From Poteriospumella lacustris (Eukaryota; Sar; Chrysophyceae; Chromulinales; Dinobryaceae): 64,000 nucleotides of DNA. A program made the position numbers and the translations under genes. Positions within the stretch are counted from its first letter, which is position 1, and every line of letters starts with the position of its first letter. Below the pieces are notes generated by a model. The model was not told where the DNA came from and did no database searches. It worked only from the letters and a program-made list of their open reading frames with translations. Of the stretch, positions 59,949 to 64,000 are shown piece by piece. Where the stretch lies: contig SMOI01000075.1 in NCBI GenBank assembly GCA_008000375.1, positions 36,483 to 100,482 of the forward strand. Reading direction: 5' to 3'.

Positions 59949-61729
59949 TCAGAGGTCGCGAATGCTGCTGGCCTTCTCAATGGCTAGTCCGAATTGATTG
60001 ATGAGCTTGTACCAAGCGTCGTTTTTGTCTTGCGAATCGTCGAGTAAATCGGCGATGAACTGTTTGAGCCGTTCTTCGAGGGCCGCCGACCCGTCGTCGT
60101 CGCCATCGGCCGCCGTCGCCGTGAGAATGTCCTGCAACTGGTTCTCCTTCCGGTCGAAATAGTCCGACCCGCTGACGTATTCGTCGCGGAACTTGGCGAA
60201 CAACTCGCGCAAATGACCCGCCAATTCGATGACGTCGTTTTTCATGGTCGCCATGCGATGCAGCGACTCTTGGCAGTATTTCTCGAGGTCCAACACCGAC
60301 CGCAGTTGATCTTGCAGCTCGACGATCGCCCCGTGCAAATCGGCATTCTCCGCCCGCAGTTCTTCCAATTCTTGCACCGACGTGGTCAGCGTATTCGAGA
60401 CGCGGGCCTTGGAATCTTGCAAATGCTCCGCGACGTTTTCGACTTCGTTTAAGCGGATTTCCGCTTTGCCGAGGTCCTTCAGCAGAACCGCGTTGCTCTG
60501 CTGCAGCGACTCCAACCGCGCCTCGGTCAGTTTCAACGCCATGTCAAAGCTCTCCTCGTACAGTTCCATGGTGATATCGCCATGCATCACCCGACTGATC
60601 ATCGTCGCTTGTCGACACGAGGACAACCGGAGCATGCTCCGTTGGTGTTCGAAACGCTTTTTCTCTTTGTAACACTCCATCGCCCGCTGTTTGGCCTCGA
60701 GGAACTGCTCCTTGTGCACGACACGCACGGCCCAGGTGAGTTGCTTGGCGTAGACTACACGGGGAAGGAGAAGGAGATGGTGAGCACGTGGTGTGAAGAG
60801 AGAGGCAGCCGCAGAGGCAGCCGCAGAGGCAGCCGCAGGGGCGGAGCGAGTCGCTTACGTTTCGCGTAGGTGTTGTTCCACACCAACTTCGCCGCGGTCG
60901 GCAACGACGTCTCCAATGCTCCACAAATGGGCTTTTCATGGGCGTTGAAGCGGGTCAGGGGCAAGCGACTCATGCCCTCCATCTCGACGGAGAAGCCGAT
61001 GTCGTACTGCGCCGTGAAGAACTTCCACACGATCATCGACTCGGCGGGCAGCTGGAACATGTGCTCCTCCAGGCGGTGGACGATCGTCTGGTTCACGGGG
61101 CTGTTGAGCAAGAGCAAGTCATAGACCGTGAGCACGGGGGGAATGACGTCGTTGAACATGCTGATGATCTCTTCGTCGAGAAAGACCTGCAGCAGGTCCG
61201 ACGTCAGCAGCTCGTGGTGGCAGGTGATGTCCGACAGGTAGTACGTCAGACTGTCCACGTACTGCCGCATGATCTCCGTCGACGACACGGGGATCTTGAA
61301 GATGTTTTTCGCGGTGCTGCGACGGATTTCCGATGGCAACGTGGACACGTCGTTCGCGCTGACGAAGGTTTTCGCGGGGCTTCCCGACACACCGCCGCTA
61401 CCACCACCGCCGGAGACACGCTTCTTATCCAGGAGAATAGCGGCTTCTCTGGTGATCAACTGCTGCAAGCGATTCGCAGCGTCCAGTGGCAACGTGGGCA
61501 CTGCGCTGTCGGGGAAGCACTTGCGCAGGCGGCGGTCAAACTCAACGAAGTCGACGTAGGAGCGATCGACGTTGAAAGACAGCGACCCCACGCGGACGTT
61601 GATCACGAAATAGTGCTTGTCGTACGAATCGCCATCATCGGTGAAGTAGTAGTCCTTGATCGACAGGTCGACGGCCGACAGCACCGAGTCGCTGAAGCTG
61701 CCCTGCGACGGGTAAATATCCGACAACAT
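59949..61729 (-). CDS. PX-GOLD-coiled-coil protein (sorting-nexin-like)
   Basis: Two exons, 60859-61729 and 59949-60754 (intron 104 bp, phase 1), 558 residues. Residues ~38-185 are a PX phosphoinositide-binding domain (YFVINVRVGSLSFNVDRSYVDFVEFDRRLR, and after an inserted Gly/Ser loop, QYVDSLTYYLSDI and LLQVFLDEE). Residues ~235-300 resemble a GOLD domain (VWKFFTAQYDIGFSVEM, LTRFNAHEKPICG, LVWNNTYAK), a beta-sandwich otherwise found in SEC14L and p24 proteins. From ~305 to 520 there is a long coiled coil (LNEVENVAEHLQDSKARV; LEELRAENADLHGAIVELQDQ). Endosomal membrane binding and dimerisation are inferred. The start chosen is MLSDIYPSQG; the open frame upstream runs into GAC-repeat sequence. 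Confidence 0.8.
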
Positions 61730-62490
61730 TCGTGAGCCAACGGTCAGATCAGCTATCACACACACACTACGTTTGTCGATGGTGGCTGGTTTTACCAATG
61801 GCCTTGATCGTGAAAATGTGACCAGAAAACGCGTCGATCGATCCGATCGACCGACGAGGCGGCGGCGAGCGGCGACCGGCGACGACGACGACGACGACGA
61901 CGATGGCGACACGACGACGACGACCGCTGCGGCGTCATCGCCATCGTGTCTATTATATATTCGACACTAACTTAAGCGCTAAATGTATAATAGTGGGTCA
62001 AGTTAAGGGTCGAATGGAGCGGCAGTTGCGGCGGTCGCGGCGCCGCCGCTGCGACGTCGGCGACGTCGTCGTCGATGAGATTCGCGTTAACGAGCCTCAT
62101 AACACGAAGAACCATCGCGCAACGGAGACAGAAGGAATTGCCTTCGATCGTGTAGCTTCAGTGACAGCGACGACGACAACGCGTCTTCTCCTGCGGAAAC
62201 GCGATATCCGACAGAACCAGAGAGCGCGCTCACACGGAGATCCTCGCGCCTCCTCTCTCATCATATCGTTCTCTGTCCCTTCGAAGTGAATTCTCGTCGT
62301 CTTTTCAATTGCAGTGCTTGTCGCGTTTTGCGTAGCATCAATCGGCGTGGTTCTCTTGGAAGTGTTGTAGCGTTGTGACTGCCTCGACAGGCAACGGCTA
62401 CTCTCATCGTTTGTATCATTAACACATCGACAGTGCATTATGCTCTCTCGCATTTCAAGGTCTGCGACTGCGAAGTCGCTGACGATCAAT
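61730..62490. other. Divergent intergenic region
   Basis: 761 bp between the PX-GOLD gene and the last gene. It has a (GAC)n run at ~61880-61905, a TATTATATATTCG string at ~61950 and a GCGGCGGTCGCGG patch at ~62022-62060. Short ORFs (e.g. 62097-62507, minus) look random. Confidence 0.5.
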
Positions 62491-64000
62491 ATGGAAGACA
62501 GTTTCAACCGCCTGGCCTACGCAGTGGACTTTGAAAGGTTCGCGGTGCCCAACGGGCTGCTGCACGTTACGAGACGCGCGCGTTTAACCGTTGGTCGTGT
62601 TTCTCCTGGTCTGTGTGTTGCTGTAGTGTACTGGAAGACTGGCAGCCGCCGTGTGCGCAGGAGGGCATCCACCTGGGCAAAGCCGTCGTGGCGGAATTCA
62701 AAAAGAAAATCAAAGAGGCCGGCCTCCACGGCACCGCGGCCCATTTGGACCTGCGCCATGGCCTCCTCCACGCTCGCCAGGTTCGTTCTGCTACTGCCAC
62801 CGATTCTGCGTCTCTGTGGCCCTCTTTGCTCACACGGTCGGTGTTGGTGTTGGTCTGTGCGTCGCTGTGGCCGGCAGATCTCGCTGCTCATCCTCGTGCT
62901 GTCCAAGAAGCCGGTCATCTCGCGCCTCGAGGTGCGCGCCGAAGAGGTCACCAACGAGGTACGTCGCTCCCTTCCGTGTGTAACGCCCCCTTCACTGACG
63001 CGACGTGATGTGCTGCGCTGCGTCGTGTCTCCCTCCGCTGCGTCATGTGTCTGTCTCCGTCTGCGGCCGTAGGCGCTCGAAGCGATCGAGAACGTGCTGC
63101 AGCTGCAGATCAAAAGCTGCCGCGACGTCGACCTCGACAACCGCCTGCAGGCCTGCTACCTCGGCGACTTCCTCCTCGACGGCAAAACGACGCACCTCGA
63201 CCAGCGGCTGCTCGCCAAGGTGCAGCAGGTACGACGCCCCGCCACCGCCCCCGCCCCCGCCATTGCTACACCGCCTCGTGTCTCACCGCCCCCTCGGCTG
63301 TTGCTGCGCAGTCGTGCGCCGTGCTGAAGCACGCGAACGCACGCGCCTTTATCCGCGCGACGTACCTCGACGACAACGCCGCCGCCCAGAGCAAAGTACG
63401 TCGCCCCCGCCGCCTCTCTCGCTCTGCCTCTGCCTCTGACCCGCCCCTCGTCTGTGTCTGTGTCTGCGGTGCAGTCGACGGTGCAGAACTCGTACGTGGA
63501 GAAGCTCTGGGGCAAGATCTTCGGCGTCCTCGACTCGCCGCGCATCCAACGCGCCTACCGCGCCGCCCGCATCCACACGAAAGAATGGATCCGCTACAAC
63601 GAGCTCGAGCGCATCTTGATCTGCGGCTTCGTCGAGCGCGGCTGGCTCGCCGCGCTGAGCGACGAGCTCATCGGCCGCGTCGACGCCGCCGCCGCCGGTG
63701 ACGCGCTGTTTCGCGCCACGTCGCGCGACGACGACGCCGACGGACGCGGCGCGTCGGTTTCGCCGCTGCCGACGGCGGCTACGACGACGACGACGGCGTC
63801 GACGGCTACGGCGGCTACGGTGACGAGGCCCTCGGCGGCGCGGGGCCGGCACGCGCCAGCGGCGACGCGGCCGACGCGGACCCGGCGCCGCCGTCGCGAC
63901 GCGCGTTGCGCGAGCAGTTCGCGTCGCCGAAGGCCAAAGCGCCGCCGCCCGTCGCCACCGCCGCCGCCGCCGCGGCCTCTGGCGGCAACAGCGTCGACAG
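62491..64000 (+). CDS. Multi-exon unknown protein, truncated by the window end
   Basis: Six exons read by eye: 62491-62537, 62627-62780, 62878-62958, 63073-63228, 63312-63395 and 63475 onward, with consistent phases. Two donors are GTTCG rather than GTAAG. An in-frame ATG at 62440 would add a short Ser/Arg leader. The product has helical text with alternating hydrophobic and charged residues: LGKAVVAEFKKKIKEAGL, ISLLILVLSKKPVISRLEVR, ALEAIENVLQLQIKSCRD, FIRATYLDDNAAAQ, and VEKLWGKIFGVLDSPRIQRA. No family recognised. In the last ~250 bp two frames are open. The frame continuing the exon becomes Arg-rich and unnatural, whereas another reads an Asp/Gly/Tyr-rich, more protein-like text (DGVDGYGGYGDEAL), so an unseen intron or indel is likely near 63700. 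Confidence 0.55.

Noticed and set aside
1-64000. tRNA or rRNA genes
   Set aside because: I looked for A/B-box patterns and rRNA-like blocks in the intergenic gaps and saw none I could support; a tRNAscan run would settle it.

Overview
This window is nuclear DNA from a gene-dense eukaryote: about 2.5 kb per gene, genes on both strands, and introns of roughly 60-90 bp with GTAAG-type donors and CAG/TAG acceptors. The SufE gene near 57.8 kb starts with a signal peptide ending in VQA|F, the form of bipartite targeting signal used by complex red-algal plastids (the 'ASAFAP' rule of stramenopile algae). CFAP52 and TBCCD1 indicate a flagellum and basal body. A flagellate alga with a complex plastid, most likely a photosynthetic stramenopile, fits best; other red-plastid lineages are not excluded. 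Many proteins carry long Ala/Ser/Gly/Asp tracts encoded by GC-rich triplet and hexamer repeats, so long antisense ORFs are common and meaningless.

Layout. 0-11.2 kb: 5'-truncated PDCD2/TSR4-type protein, a secreted CgeB-like glycosyltransferase, an ACC-deaminase/D-cysteine-desulfhydrase-family enzyme, and a 1508-residue protein with three cupredoxin-like beta modules. 11.7-23.3 kb: tail-anchored TPR protein, Gfo/Idh/MocA oxidoreductase, TBCCD1, mitochondrial-type malate dehydrogenase, D-amino-acid oxidase, and two unrecognised helical proteins. 23.6-29.0 kb: an inverted repeat carrying two apparently identical convergent copies of CFAP52. 29.3-31.6 kb: a SHOC1/ZIP2-like meiotic protein.

32.0-38.1 kb: a direct tandem duplication of a ~3 kb unit, each unit holding a DUF285 (BspA-like) repeat gene convergent with a CRAL-TRIO gene. 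38.3-47.0 kb: an unknown protein, a DGAT2-family acyltransferase, and a ten-exon gene I reconstructed as PHD-like finger, C2, two membrane hairpins and a PH-like end. 47.7-49.3 kb: a scrambled stretch with a three-exon gene that has a stop codon at an exon start, an 81-bp inverted copy of that exon, a second broken copy of its first exon, and a duplicated piece of the preceding gene's last exon.

49.5-64 kb: a secreted FkbM-like domain protein, an MFS transporter, an alpha/beta hydrolase of the YheT/ABHD1-3 type, a heptanucleotide minisatellite, a Ser/Thr-Pro-rich membrane protein, plastid SufE, the histone N-acetyltransferase NAA40, a PX-GOLD-coiled-coil protein, and a multi-exon unknown cut by the window end.

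The genes do not form one pathway. Lipid or membrane-contact functions recur (DGAT2, two CRAL-TRIO, C2/PH, PX-GOLD, alpha/beta hydrolase). All intron-exon models were read by eye from splice consensus, frame continuity and family alignment, without transcript data.
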